From assembly GCA_002373775.1 (NCBI GenBank), contig DFJW01000075.1:49021-100563 (forward strand): a stretch of 51,543 bases of DNA. Direction: 5' to 3'. How positions within the stretch are numbered: the stretch's first letter is position 1; every line of letters starts with the position of its first letter. A model generated the notes under the pieces. It was not told the DNA's origin, searched no databases, and saw only the letters and a program-made list of their open reading frames with translations. This stretch comes from Ruminococcus flavefaciens (GTDB lineage Bacteria > Bacillota > Clostridia > Oscillospirales > Ruminococcaceae). This document shows, in pieces, positions 17,273 through 24,754 of the stretch. The translations under genes were made by a program, and so were the position numbers.

Positions 17273-19861
17273 ATGAAAAATTACAGAAAGCTCATCACAT
17301 CCGCAGTTGCCGTTGCGGCATCAGCAGCAGTCACATGCTCAGCTGCATATGCAAAGAATACAACAGAGTCAGACAACGTGACCGTAATGGACACCGGCAG
17401 CAATGCCGCATCAGATACAGAAAGACCGGCACTCGAACAGGCAGCCTTCAAGGACGAGACAGTCTATGTGCTCTGCGGAAATGACAGTGAAGTCAAGAAC
17501 GTTATCGTCAGCGACTGGCTCCAGAATGCTCCGGCAATGAAGTCCGTCAGTGACGTTTCCTTCCTGAAGGACATCACCAATGTCAAGGGTGACGAGACCT
17601 GTGCGGCAAACGGCAGCGAGCTGATATGGGACGCAAACGGAAATGACATCTACTACCGCGGCACGACCGACAAGCAGCTGCCTGTGACTGTGAAAATCAC
17701 CTATTTCCTTGACGGTGAGGAAGTCGATCCCGATGATATCGCCGGAAAGAGCGGACATCTGACCATCCGCTGGGAATACACCAACAACGAAAAGGTGACA
17801 CGCACTGTAAACGGTGAGGAAAAGGAGCTGTATGTGCCTTTCCTGACCGCAACGGCAGCAGTCCTCGACACTGAAAAGTTCCTCAATGTGGAAGTGACAA
17901 ACGGCAAGGTGATCTCCGACGGCAACCGTCTCATCGCAGTCGGCGCTGCCTTCCCCGGACTCACTGAGAGTCTCGGACTTGAAGGTCTGGACGACATCGA
18001 CATCTCCCTTCCGGACAGCTTTGAGATCAGTGCGGATGTAAAGGATTTCAGCATGGGTACATCCGTGACTGCCGTATCAAATGAGCTCTTCTCACAGCTT
18101 GACATGGACAATGTGGGCGATTTTGAAGGACTCATCGGCAAGATAAAGGAACTCAGCGACGGCGCTCAGAAACTCTGCGACGGAACAGCCGCTCTCAGCA
18201 CAGGCGCATCCGATCTCAATGACGGCGCAGGCGATCTTTCAGACGGCATTTCCAAGCTCTATGACGGTTCAAAGACGCTGAATGACGGCGCTAAAGACCT
18301 TGATGACGGTGCAGGCAAACTCTCGGACGGCGCAAAGACGCTCTCTGACTCAGCAGCCGCACTCAATACCGGCATCGGCACTGCAAAGTCTGGTTCAGCC
18401 AAGCTGGCAAAGGGCGCATCCGATCTTGAAGAAGGCGCAGAAAAGCTTGCCGGCGGACTTTCCTCAGCCAGCAGCGGCGCATCCGATCTCTATGACGGCA
18501 TCAAGAGCGCCAAGGAAGGTTCCGACACACTGACCAAGGGCTTCGGTCAGGTGGACAAGGGCACAGAGGCTCTGAAAAACGGTGCAGATTCGCTCTCGGA
18601 AGGCGTGGATACGCTCTCCGAAGGCAGTGCTGGTCTGAAAAGCGGAGCAAAGACAGTTTCCGACGGTGCATCCGCACTCAGCAGCGGCGCTGAAACACTC
18701 AGCGATTCTGCCGGCAAGCTTTCGGAAGGCATTTCCAACGCAAAATCCGGCGCAGATTCGCTATCTGAAGGCGTTTCAACTGCCAAATCCGGCGCAGACC
18801 TCCTTTCAGAAGGAGCAGCACAGCTGTCCGACGGCATCGACACCGCCGGCACCTCCCTCAGCACAACTATCAGCGCTAACGAGCAGGCTCTCGCCGCATT
18901 GCAGGAATTATACAAGCAGTCGCCTTCACCGGAACTGGAGACCGCTATCGGCACTCTACAGCAGACTATCAAGGCACAGAAGCAGCTGGCAGCTTCCATG
19001 GGCAAGGACGGCACACTGAAAAAAGGCGCAGACAGTCTCAAAGACGGTTCATCACAGCTCAGCGAAGGTCTCGGTACAGCTGAGACAGGCGCATCCGCAC
19101 TCAGCAGCGGTCTCGGCACACTTGACGAAGGCGGCAAGGCTCTCGCAAACGGCGCCGGCGTTCTCTCGGATTCCGCAAAGCAGCTCTCAGACGGCACAGA
19201 TACGCTCTATAAAGGCGCAGATGCCCTCGACAGCGGCATCAGTCTCTTTGCGGAAAAGAGCTCCGGTCTCATAGGCGGACTTGATACCCTTGTTGAAGGA
19301 CTTGAACAGCTTTCCGCAGGCAATTCCGCCCTCAATAAAGGTCTCGGTCAGCTCAGTGAAGGCGCTTCTTCTCTCAATGACGGACTCACAGTCCTCGACA
19401 CCGGAGCAGGCGACCTGAAAGACGGCATCACTCAGCTCAGTGACGGTGCAGACGACCTCGACGCCGGACTTGATACCATCAACACCGGCAGCGGCAAGCT
19501 CAGCAGCGGTGCAAAAACTCTCTCCGATTCCACAGCCGAACTCAAAAATGGCACATCCAAGCTCAGCGAAGGTTCGGATTCGCTCTTCACCGGCATCAGC
19601 GACCTGAAGGACGGCTGCAAAGTCCTCATAAGCGGCATAACCAAACTGAAGGACGGCGCAGATGAGCTTGACAAAGGCATGAAAAAGTTCAATGACGAAG
19701 GCATCTCGAAGATCGCAGGAGCAGTGAACGAAAAACTCCCGGGCGTGGTCAATAACTTCAAGGCACTCCGCGATGTCTCCAGAGAATACAACAGCTTCTC
19801 CGGCATCTCTCAGGATATGGAAGGCAGCGTAAGATTCATCTATACTTTTGACGGCACATGA
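17273..19861 (+). CDS. Exported YhgE/Pip-like heptad-repeat protein
   Basis: An 862-residue exported protein. A signal peptide (residues 1-27, ending AAYA) is followed by a domain of about 260 residues. From about residue 290 to 810 there are dozens of heptads of the type LSDGAxx/LxxG (SDGAKTLSDSAAALNTG and similar), the XXXLXXG repeat seen in YhgE/Pip phage-infection proteins. A short C-terminal tail ends FDGT. Unlike full YhgE/Pip proteins I see no C-terminal multispan membrane domain, so this looks like a soluble extracytoplasmic partner. Position directly behind the MMPL gene suggests it helps the exporter, perhaps as a long stalk; that is inference. The repeats leave long open frames on both strands that are not genes. 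Confidence 0.85.
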   Translation: MKNYRKLITSAVAVAASAAVTCSAAYAKNTTESDNVTVMDTGSNAASDTERPALEQAAFKDETVYVLCGNDSEVKNVIVSDWLQNAPAMKSVSDVSFLKDITNVKGDETCAANGSELIWDANGNDIYYRGTTDKQLPVTVKITYFLDGEEVDPDDIAGKSGHLTIRWEYTNNEKVTRTVNGEEKELYVPFLTATAAVLDTEKFLNVEVTNGKVISDGNRLIAVGAAFPGLTESLGLEGLDDIDISLPDSFEISADVKDFSMGTSVTAVSNELFSQLDMDNVGDFEGLIGKIKELSDGAQKLCDGTAALSTGASDLNDGAGDLSDGISKLYDGSKTLNDGAKDLDDGAGKLSDGAKTLSDSAAALNTGIGTAKSGSAKLAKGASDLEEGAEKLAGGLSSASSGASDLYDGIKSAKEGSDTLTKGFGQVDKGTEALKNGADSLSEGVDTLSEGSAGLKSGAKTVSDGASALSSGAETLSDSAGKLSEGISNAKSGADSLSEGVSTAKSGADLLSEGAAQLSDGIDTAGTSLSTTISANEQALAALQELYKQSPSPELETAIGTLQQTIKAQKQLAASMGKDGTLKKGADSLKDGSSQLSEGLGTAETGASALSSGLGTLDEGGKALANGAGVLSDSAKQLSDGTDTLYKGADALDSGISLFAEKSSGLIGGLDTLVEGLEQLSAGNSALNKGLGQLSEGASSLNDGLTVLDTGAGDLKDGITQLSDGADDLDAGLDTINTGSGKLSSGAKTLSDSTAELKNGTSKLSEGSDSLFTGISDLKDGCKVLISGITKLKDGADELDKGMKKFNDEGISKIAGAVNEKLPGVVNNFKALRDVSREYNSFSGISQDMEGSVRFIYTFDGT

Positions 19862-19889
19862 TGAACGTCTTCCGAATTCAGAATACAGA

Positions 19890-19928
19890 ATATCCCCCGT
19901 ATACGGTGCGTCCGTATACGGGGGATAT
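19890..19928. terminator. Bidirectional CCCCCGTATAC-type terminator
   Basis: A perfect 17-bp stem with left arm ATATCCCCCGTATACGG and a 5-base loop, followed by GTTTTATAG on the plus strand. It lies between the convergent heptad-repeat gene and a minus-strand lipoprotein gene. Near-identical stems occur at 34556 and in shorter form at 49480. Confidence 0.85.
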
Positions 19929-19978
19929 GTTTTATAGTCTCTTTAAACAGGCACAGGGGCATGCCTTACAGAAAACGG

Positions 19979-20638
19979 TTATGACAGAATGCCGTTATTG
20001 AGCTGGGTAAGTTCTTCATCTGATCTTGATCCGAGTTCCTCCTCATTGTAGAACCGGGTGAGGATCACAGCGACAGGCTTGCCGCTGGATGTGAAGACGA
20101 GGTCGTAAAGACCGGGGCTGCAATCTTCTGGCGAGAGGTAGAAACTGCCCCAGGAAGCATTCGCGTCGTCGGGATTCTTACTGAGTTCACACACCTGAAC
20201 AAAGCCCTCGGCATCCTCAGAAACGGTGTTGTCGAGATAGAACTCAGGCTCATCCTGATGTCTGAACGTCCAGCATTTCAGTCCGCTTTCCGCATCTGTG
20301 TCGAGATATACGTCTACCCATTCATTCAACTCGAAGATGCAGCGGATATCCTCTGTGGAAGGTGATTTGGAGTTGAATTCGGAGCTGCCTGCCCTGTTTC
20401 CTGACAGGCTGATGCCGCGGAGCATCTGGCTCTCACCGGGTGCGAGAGGGTATACGAGCAGCTTGCCGGGTTCGAGGGGGACGAGGCTGATCTCATCAGT
20501 CGAAGTATCAGAAGACGAAGCATCGGCAGACGACTGTTTTGCTGAGCCTGATCCTTCTGACGAACTGTCCTTGCCGCCGCATGCTGTGACAGCGGCTGTA
20601 AGTGCCGCGGCGAGTAAAAATGCCATTGTTTTTTTCAT
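19979..20638 (-). CDS. Hypothetical lipoprotein
   Basis: A 219-residue secreted lipoprotein. The start at 20638 is preferred because AGGAGG lies eight bases upstream and a classic lipoprotein signal follows (MKKTMAFLLAAALTAAVTAC, cysteine in a TAC-G lipobox). After a serine-rich spacer the mature part is a single domain of about 170 residues with no motif I recognise; DLVFTSSGKPVAVILTRFY near the C-terminus suggests a beta-rich fold. It has no obvious operon partner. It converges with the heptad-repeat gene and is divergent from the ECF sigma gene. Localisation is well supported; function is unknown. Confidence 0.8.
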   Translation of the reverse strand: MKKTMAFLLAAALTAAVTACGGKDSSSEGSGSAKQSSADASSSDTSTDEISLVPLEPGKLLVYPLAPGESQMLRGISLSGNRAGSSEFNSKSPSTEDIRCIFELNEWVDVYLDTDAESGLKCWTFRHQDEPEFYLDNTVSEDAEGFVQVCELSKNPDDANASWGSFYLSPEDCSPGLYDLVFTSSGKPVAVILTRFYNEEELGSRSDEELTQLNNGILS

Positions 20639-20819
20639 TTGACATCCTCCTTGCTTTATAAGATACAATGGGGTTGGTTATCCGTGTCCGGTTCTGAAAG
20701 AAAGCTGTTTATTAAATACAATTTAACACAAGATACGGAAAATGTCAATAGTCCGGAAGCATCTGTGAAAAAAGAAACAGCAAGCCCGGATACAGAATGT
20801 TAAATCAAAAAAATATATT

Positions 20820-20847
20820 TTGCCCTGTTATGTTTTTATGGTATACT
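20820..20847 (+). promoter_or_regulatory. Candidate promoter for ECF sigma operon
   Basis: TTGCCC (20820-20825), 16-base spacer, TATACT (20842-20847), about 60 bases upstream of the sigma factor start. An additional promoter read by the ECF factor itself was not identified. Confidence 0.5.
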
Positions 20848-20906
20848 TCAAATAGATAATATGAAAGCTTGATAAGTGCATTTACAAAGCTAAAGGCGGT
20901 GATACC

Positions 20907-21470
20907 ATGACGCAGGAAGAATTCCGCACGGAGATGCAGCGTTCTGCTGAAGCAGGATGCAGGCGGCTCTTTGACGAATATTGCAGCTATGTATATACCA
21001 TAGTGTTCAACCGACTGCGGCAGTGTGCCAGCCGCGAGGACATTGACGAATGTGTAGGGGACGTATTTGCAGAGATATACCGTTCCTTCGACACCGAAGG
21101 CGGATTCAGCGGCAACATGTCCGGCTTTGTGGGGACAGTTGCAAGGCGCAGGGCGGCATACGTCTATAACCGGCTCACAGCCGGAAAGAAGACGGTGAGT
21201 CTCGATGATGAAGAACTTGAAACGCTCCCCTCGGATGCCGACGTGGAAGCCGAAGCTGAACGCAGCGAGATGCAGTCGATGCTGCTGGACAAGATAGCGG
21301 AACTGGGCGAACCGGACGCGACCATACTGATCCAGAAGTACTATTACGGCCGCAGTGCAAAGGAAATAGCCGGATTCGTGCCGCTCTCCCCGGAGGCTAT
21401 CCGCGTCAGATGCGGCAGAGCGGTAAAGAAACTGAAAAAACTCCTCGATGATTCGGGCATCACCCTGTAA
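20907..21470 (+). CDS. ECF-type RNA polymerase sigma factor
   Basis: A 187-residue sigma-70 family factor of the extracytoplasmic-function group. Region 2 (residues about 10-85) contains FDEYCSYVYTIVFNRL and VGDVFAEIYRSF, used to bind core polymerase and the -10 element. Region 4 (about 125-180) contains IQKYYYGRSAKEIAGFV and the recognition helix area PEAIRVRCGRAVKKLKKLL, for the -35 element. Region 3 is absent, as expected. The next gene starts 13 bases downstream and encodes a one-span membrane protein, the usual layout for a sigma factor and its membrane-bound controller. The regulon is not known. Confidence 0.9.
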   Translation: MTQEEFRTEMQRSAEAGCRRLFDEYCSYVYTIVFNRLRQCASREDIDECVGDVFAEIYRSFDTEGGFSGNMSGFVGTVARRRAAYVYNRLTAGKKTVSLDDEELETLPSDADVEAEAERSEMQSMLLDKIAELGEPDATILIQKYYYGRSAKEIAGFVPLSPEAIRVRCGRAVKKLKKLLDDSGITL

Positions 21471-21483
21471 GGAGGTATTGTAT

Positions 21484-22857
21484 ATGAAAAATAATGATCT
21501 TGACCTCAGTGCTCTTGAAAATGCAGACGAAAACATAACCGAAAGGCTCGCCGGGAGCTATGAAGCCCTTGACAGCACAGAAAAGGAAAAGCTATTCGCC
21601 ATGAGTTTCCGGAAATTCACCGGCGAAGCTCATGAGAAAACTGCCGGGGACGACGTTTCCGGAGTAGATACATACAGGCGGCCGGTATGGCGCACGGTGC
21701 TCTCCATAGCGTCAGTGCTGGTGATAGCTGCCGCCGTGGGAGCAGGCGGCGCTGCTGTGATGAAAAAGACCAGCATATCCGTGAATGACAATGAGATAAC
21801 TGCGGAGGATGCGTCTCTTCCCGAGACTTCAGCGCAGTCCGTAACGCAGGAGACTGTTTCAGCGGTTATGCTCACATCTCCGGAAACTGCGCAGCCGTCT
21901 TCGGCTGCCGATGTCACGACCACAACTTCTCCGGAAGTCAGCAGCACTTCCGTTTCAAAAGTTGTACAGCCGCCGGTCACCACTCAGGCTTTTCAGACAC
22001 AGTCTGAGCCCTTGGTGACGACTACAGACAGCAGCACATCATCCGCCGCAGCAACTGCACCTTCCGGCACTTCACCTCAGCCGGTCCGGACCACATCATC
22101 AGTACTTACGACCACATCTGCAACGGTCACGGAAAAGATGCCTGCAACGACGGCTCCCAAGGCAGAAGTGCAGGTCATGCGTGACCTGACGCTGAGCGAC
22201 GTGCTGAGCCTTTCAAAGAAGGGCGACGCTCTATCGTGGGATGACCTGCGGTGGTTCAACGGCTATGATATGTTCTACGGCCGCTACGGGATAACCTATC
22301 CCATTGCCGGCAGAGATGATCTCAGCCTGATAGTCACGGATGATCCCATAACAAAAGCGGAACTCCGCTCATCTGACGGGCGCACAAGTCCCGATATCAG
22401 GAGCGATAAGTTCCGCGAGATGAATATGCTGAACTGTCTGCTGCCATGGTGGGGCGGAGCAGAGAACAACGCTGAAAATCAGGCAGATGCCCGTGTACTC
22501 GGCGCGTACATGCTTGACCGGCTGAAAAGCGGCGCATCAGATACGGATCTGATAGTCACCGCATGGGATTTCGCAGACAAGATAAGTCCGGAGATGTACG
22601 AAATAATGCGCAAAGGCAACCTTACCGGCATGAAATTCCTTGACGAGCATACCGTAATGATACTGATGCACGGCAGCGGATATTACGCATACGGCTACCT
22701 TTTCACCGACGGCACAGTGACATACAGCGTCGGTGAGAATGCAGGCATCCCGGGCATTGGCTCAGCTGACGACCGTGCAGGGATAAAATGGGCTGAAGGC
22801 TCTCTCGCCTATTTTGTCGCAAACACCGAAGAGCTCGAAGGTCCTCTTCCGTTTTAA
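21484..22857 (+). CDS. Single-span membrane protein, probable anti-sigma partner
   Basis: A 457-residue protein. The start at 21484 is chosen because AAGGAGG precedes it and the alternative start overlaps the sigma gene. Residues 1-68 are cytoplasmic and acidic, 69-92 are one transmembrane helix, about 100-235 are a Ser/Thr/Pro-rich extracellular spacer, and about 240-457 are a folded outer domain of unknown type (SLSKKGDALSWDDLRWFNGYD and a C-terminal MHGSGYYAYGYLF). I see no zinc-type anti-sigma motif in the N-terminus, so the regulator role rests on gene order and topology. The outer domain may sense a surface cue, as in clostridial sigma/anti-sigma pairs that sense polysaccharide; that is inference. 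Confidence 0.7.
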   Translation: MKNNDLDLSALENADENITERLAGSYEALDSTEKEKLFAMSFRKFTGEAHEKTAGDDVSGVDTYRRPVWRTVLSIASVLVIAAAVGAGGAAVMKKTSISVNDNEITAEDASLPETSAQSVTQETVSAVMLTSPETAQPSSAADVTTTTSPEVSSTSVSKVVQPPVTTQAFQTQSEPLVTTTDSSTSSAAATAPSGTSPQPVRTTSSVLTTTSATVTEKMPATTAPKAEVQVMRDLTLSDVLSLSKKGDALSWDDLRWFNGYDMFYGRYGITYPIAGRDDLSLIVTDDPITKAELRSSDGRTSPDIRSDKFREMNMLNCLLPWWGGAENNAENQADARVLGAYMLDRLKSGASDTDLIVTAWDFADKISPEMYEIMRKGNLTGMKFLDEHTVMILMHGSGYYAYGYLFTDGTVTYSVGENAGIPGIGSADDRAGIKWAEGSLAYFVANTEELEGPLPF

Positions 22858-22877
22858 TATGGGCTGTACATCCCGAA

Positions 22878-23576
22878 TTACAGTGACAAACTGCGCAGCA
22901 TTGCGTAGAGTTCGGCGTTGGATGGTACATATGGGCAGAAATCTTCGGAGGCAGCGAAGTCCTCGGCAGAGCAGCACATAGGGTAGAGTTTGGTGTTGTC
23001 GAAGCTTGCTGAAGCTGCCACCCATATTCTGAAGACGTAGTACTTATATGAGCCGTCCACAGTGAACTCGGTATCGGCGGAGGAATTGGCGAGGACTTCA
23101 AGGGCGAGGTCGTCGTTGTATCCGTAGAGCTGGATACGGACGCTGCTGCTGCCGGTCCCTCTGAGGACATATCTGCCGTTTCTGAGGAAGGGCTCCTGCT
23201 TATTCTCGGTAGATGCCGAGGCATTGGCGTAGAGGTCAAAGACGAGGATAGTACTTGAAGAGGTATTATTCGTGCCGTTGAGAGTGAGAGTACCGTCCGG
23301 CTCGGGAGTAATGGTTATGCCGGATTTGGTAGTTTCTCTGAAACCGATGATTATGCGATTTTTCGCGCCCTTATCGACAATGCCTGCAAGGATATCATCC
23401 TGAACGGTCTGGCTGGTCTGAAGGGCAGAGACGGATGCCTGCACTGACTGCATGTCACGGGCATCCGCTTTTTCGGCAAGGAGTGCATCGGTCTGGGCTT
23501 TGGTGTAGACATCTCCGGGTGCAGAGGCACTGCCGCTGAATTTAGCCGCCTTGAACATATCGTATATCTCACCCAT
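22878..23576 (-). CDS. Phage tail/fibre-like protein
   Basis: A 232-residue protein. The ATG at 23576 is preferred over an upstream GTG because AAGGAGG lies eight bases before it. The N-terminus has YTKAQTDALLAEKADA, a motif very common in phage tail fibre and baseplate-appendage proteins, followed by a short coiled coil (residues about 38-65). The C-terminal 150 residues are beta-rich, with TPEPDGTLTLNGTNNTSS and a jelly-roll-like Ser/Thr/Asn composition, plausibly a receptor- or carbohydrate-binding domain. Its start overlaps the preceding gene. No other phage genes lie nearby, but the operon shares an upstream block with the head-gene cluster at 42.6 kb, suggesting it supplies that particle's adhesion part. 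Confidence 0.65.
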   Translation of the reverse strand: MGEIYDMFKAAKFSGSASAPGDVYTKAQTDALLAEKADARDMQSVQASVSALQTSQTVQDDILAGIVDKGAKNRIIIGFRETTKSGITITPEPDGTLTLNGTNNTSSSTILVFDLYANASASTENKQEPFLRNGRYVLRGTGSSSVRIQLYGYNDDLALEVLANSSADTEFTVDGSYKYYVFRIWVAASASFDNTKLYPMCCSAEDFAASEDFCPYVPSNAELYAMLRSLSL

Positions 23577-23817
23577 TCTGTTCACCTCCTTCGAAAAGGG
23601 AACTGTCGTGTCCCTGATATACCCACCTGCCGCTGCTGGTGAGGGCGTAGAATTCGCCGGCGGCTATCACCCATGCGATGCTTCCCATTGAGAGAAGACT
23701 TCCGGGGAATGCGTCGGCTGCCGGAAGGTCAGCAGCAGTATCTGCCGCTATTTCCGCGCGTACGAGAGCTTTTCCGTTTTCGTACCTGAGAAAAGTCTCA
23801 CTGATTATCGTTCTCAT
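23569..23817 (-). CDS. Small phage tail-associated-like protein
   Basis: An 82-residue protein with a good ribosome-binding site (GGAGG). It has no signal peptide or membrane helix. It begins MRTIISETFLRYENGKALVRAEI and contains LSMGSIAWVIAAGEFYALTSSGRWVYQGHD, a composition typical of the small proteins encoded just before tail-fibre genes in clostridial prophages. It overlaps the fibre-like gene by eight bases and is probably translationally coupled. I assign it as phage-derived from this context; no domain was firmly recognised. Confidence 0.55.
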   Translation of the reverse strand: MRTIISETFLRYENGKALVRAEIAADTAADLPAADAFPGSLLSMGSIAWVIAAGEFYALTSSGRWVYQGHDSSLFEGGEQNG

Positions 23818-23854
23818 GTATGTACCTCCATTCTGTAGATAAAAAGTGTATCCG

Positions 23855-23915
23855 CATAATAGGGCATAAAACGGGGATTTTTCAACGGAAAACCATTGAA
23901 TATCCGAAAAAGTTT
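23855..23915 (-). promoter_or_regulatory. Conserved control block upstream of tail-fibre operon
   Basis: Read on the minus strand, this block begins AAACTTTTT, continues with GATATTCAATGGTTTT, CGTT, AAAAA, ATGCCC and TTATG, and includes a usable promoter (TTGAAA, 18-base spacer, TATTAT). The same elements, in the same order and almost the same spacing, occur upstream of the terminase gene at 42499-42558. The block ends about 60 bases before the start codon in both cases. Confidence 0.8.
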
Positions 23916-23930
23916 ACAAAATGTTCACAT

Positions 23931-23959
23931 TTGCAAATAACACAAAGATGTGCTATAAT
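23931..23959 (+). promoter_or_regulatory. Promoter for phosphopantetheinyl transferase
   Basis: TTGCAA (23931-23936), 17-base spacer, TATAAT (23954-23959), leaving a very short leader before the ATG at 23977. It is divergent from, and does not overlap, the conserved block on the other strand. Confidence 0.7.
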
Positions 23960-23976
23960 CATCGTGGTGATGAAAA

Positions 23977-24507
23977 ATGCTCATGATATCATTGATAGAC
24001 AAGGACAAAAAGGAATACCACGCCCATGCTCACAGTCTGCTGAGGGAATGTCTCCGGCACAGGGGCATAATTTATGACGATTCGCTGGTATTCAGCAGCG
24101 GAGAGCACGGAAAACCGGCGCTTTCCGGATACACTGACGTTCACTTCAACCTCTCACACGCTGCCGGCATAGCAGCCTGCATAGTCAGCAGCAGAGAATG
24201 CGGGATAGACTGCGAAATGGTTCGCGAATACCGTCCCAACGTCATCCGCCGGGCATTTTCCGAAGAGGAAAAGCGTCTCATGGAGGAAACTCCCGAGTCC
24301 GAGCGCAGCCTCATGTTTTTCCGGCTGTGGACGCTGAAAGAGGCGTATGTCAAGGCAATAGGCATCGGCATTTCCTATCCGCTGGACACTGCCTCCTTTT
24401 CGTTCAGTGAGGACGGCGGCATAGTCACGGACATTTCCGGCTGCACCTTCCGGCAGTATATCATAAAGGGGAAGTATGTGGTCTCGGTCTGCCGGCTGGA
24501 TGCGTGA
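23977..24507 (+). CDS. 4'-phosphopantetheinyl transferase (Sfp/AcpS superfamily)
   Basis: A 176-residue cytoplasmic enzyme that moves the phosphopantetheine arm of CoA onto a serine of carrier proteins. Family motifs appear in order: GKPAL near residue 47, VHFNLSHA near 55-62, the magnesium-binding GIDCE near 76-80, and the WTLKEAYVKAIG signature near 117-128. At under 180 residues it is a compact form of the Sfp type. No polyketide or peptide synthetase gene is in the window, so its carrier protein cannot be told; it may simply serve fatty acid synthesis. A hairpin terminator follows. Confidence 0.93.
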   Translation: MLMISLIDKDKKEYHAHAHSLLRECLRHRGIIYDDSLVFSSGEHGKPALSGYTDVHFNLSHAAGIAACIVSSRECGIDCEMVREYRPNVIRRAFSEEEKRLMEETPESERSLMFFRLWTLKEAYVKAIGIGISYPLDTASFSFSEDGGIVTDISGCTFRQYIIKGKYVVSVCRLDA

Positions 24508-24542
24508 TCCTTCCCATTTTACATCAGTTTTCGTGATCTCAG

Positions 24543-24570
24543 GGCGGCGTTATGCCGCCTTTTGATTTTG
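24543..24570 (+). terminator. Terminator after phosphopantetheinyl transferase
   Basis: GGCGGC (24543-24548) pairs with GCCGCC (24554-24559), followed by TTTTGATTTTG. A second GC-rich hairpin, GGGCGG...CCGCCC, follows at 24600-24618 within GCGGGCGGTGGAACGCCG, which looks like a dispersed clostridial intergenic repeat. Confidence 0.75.
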
Positions 24571-24659
24571 TTCTTACCGTTCTCTTTTTCGTAATTTGCG
24601 GGCGGTGGAACGCCGCCCCTACATTTCTACTCACTGCTAAACTACTCTCTACTTAATAC

Positions 24660-24688
24660 TTGCTATTTCGATTCTTTTATGATATAAT
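24660..24688 (+). promoter_or_regulatory. Promoter for flippase operon
   Basis: TTGCTA (24660-24665), 17-base spacer, TATAAT (24683-24688), about 65 bases upstream of the flippase ATG. Confidence 0.65.
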
Positions 24689-24754
24689 ATTTATGATTAT
24701 GGTTTCTTATTTAAATTTAAACAGACAAAGATAAACAGAAAGCGAGAACAAAAG

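Noticed and set aside
18547..19197. Minus-strand 216-residue open frame
   Set aside because: It is a shadow of the heptad-repeat gene, made of low-complexity Ser/Pro codons with no supporting start signals.
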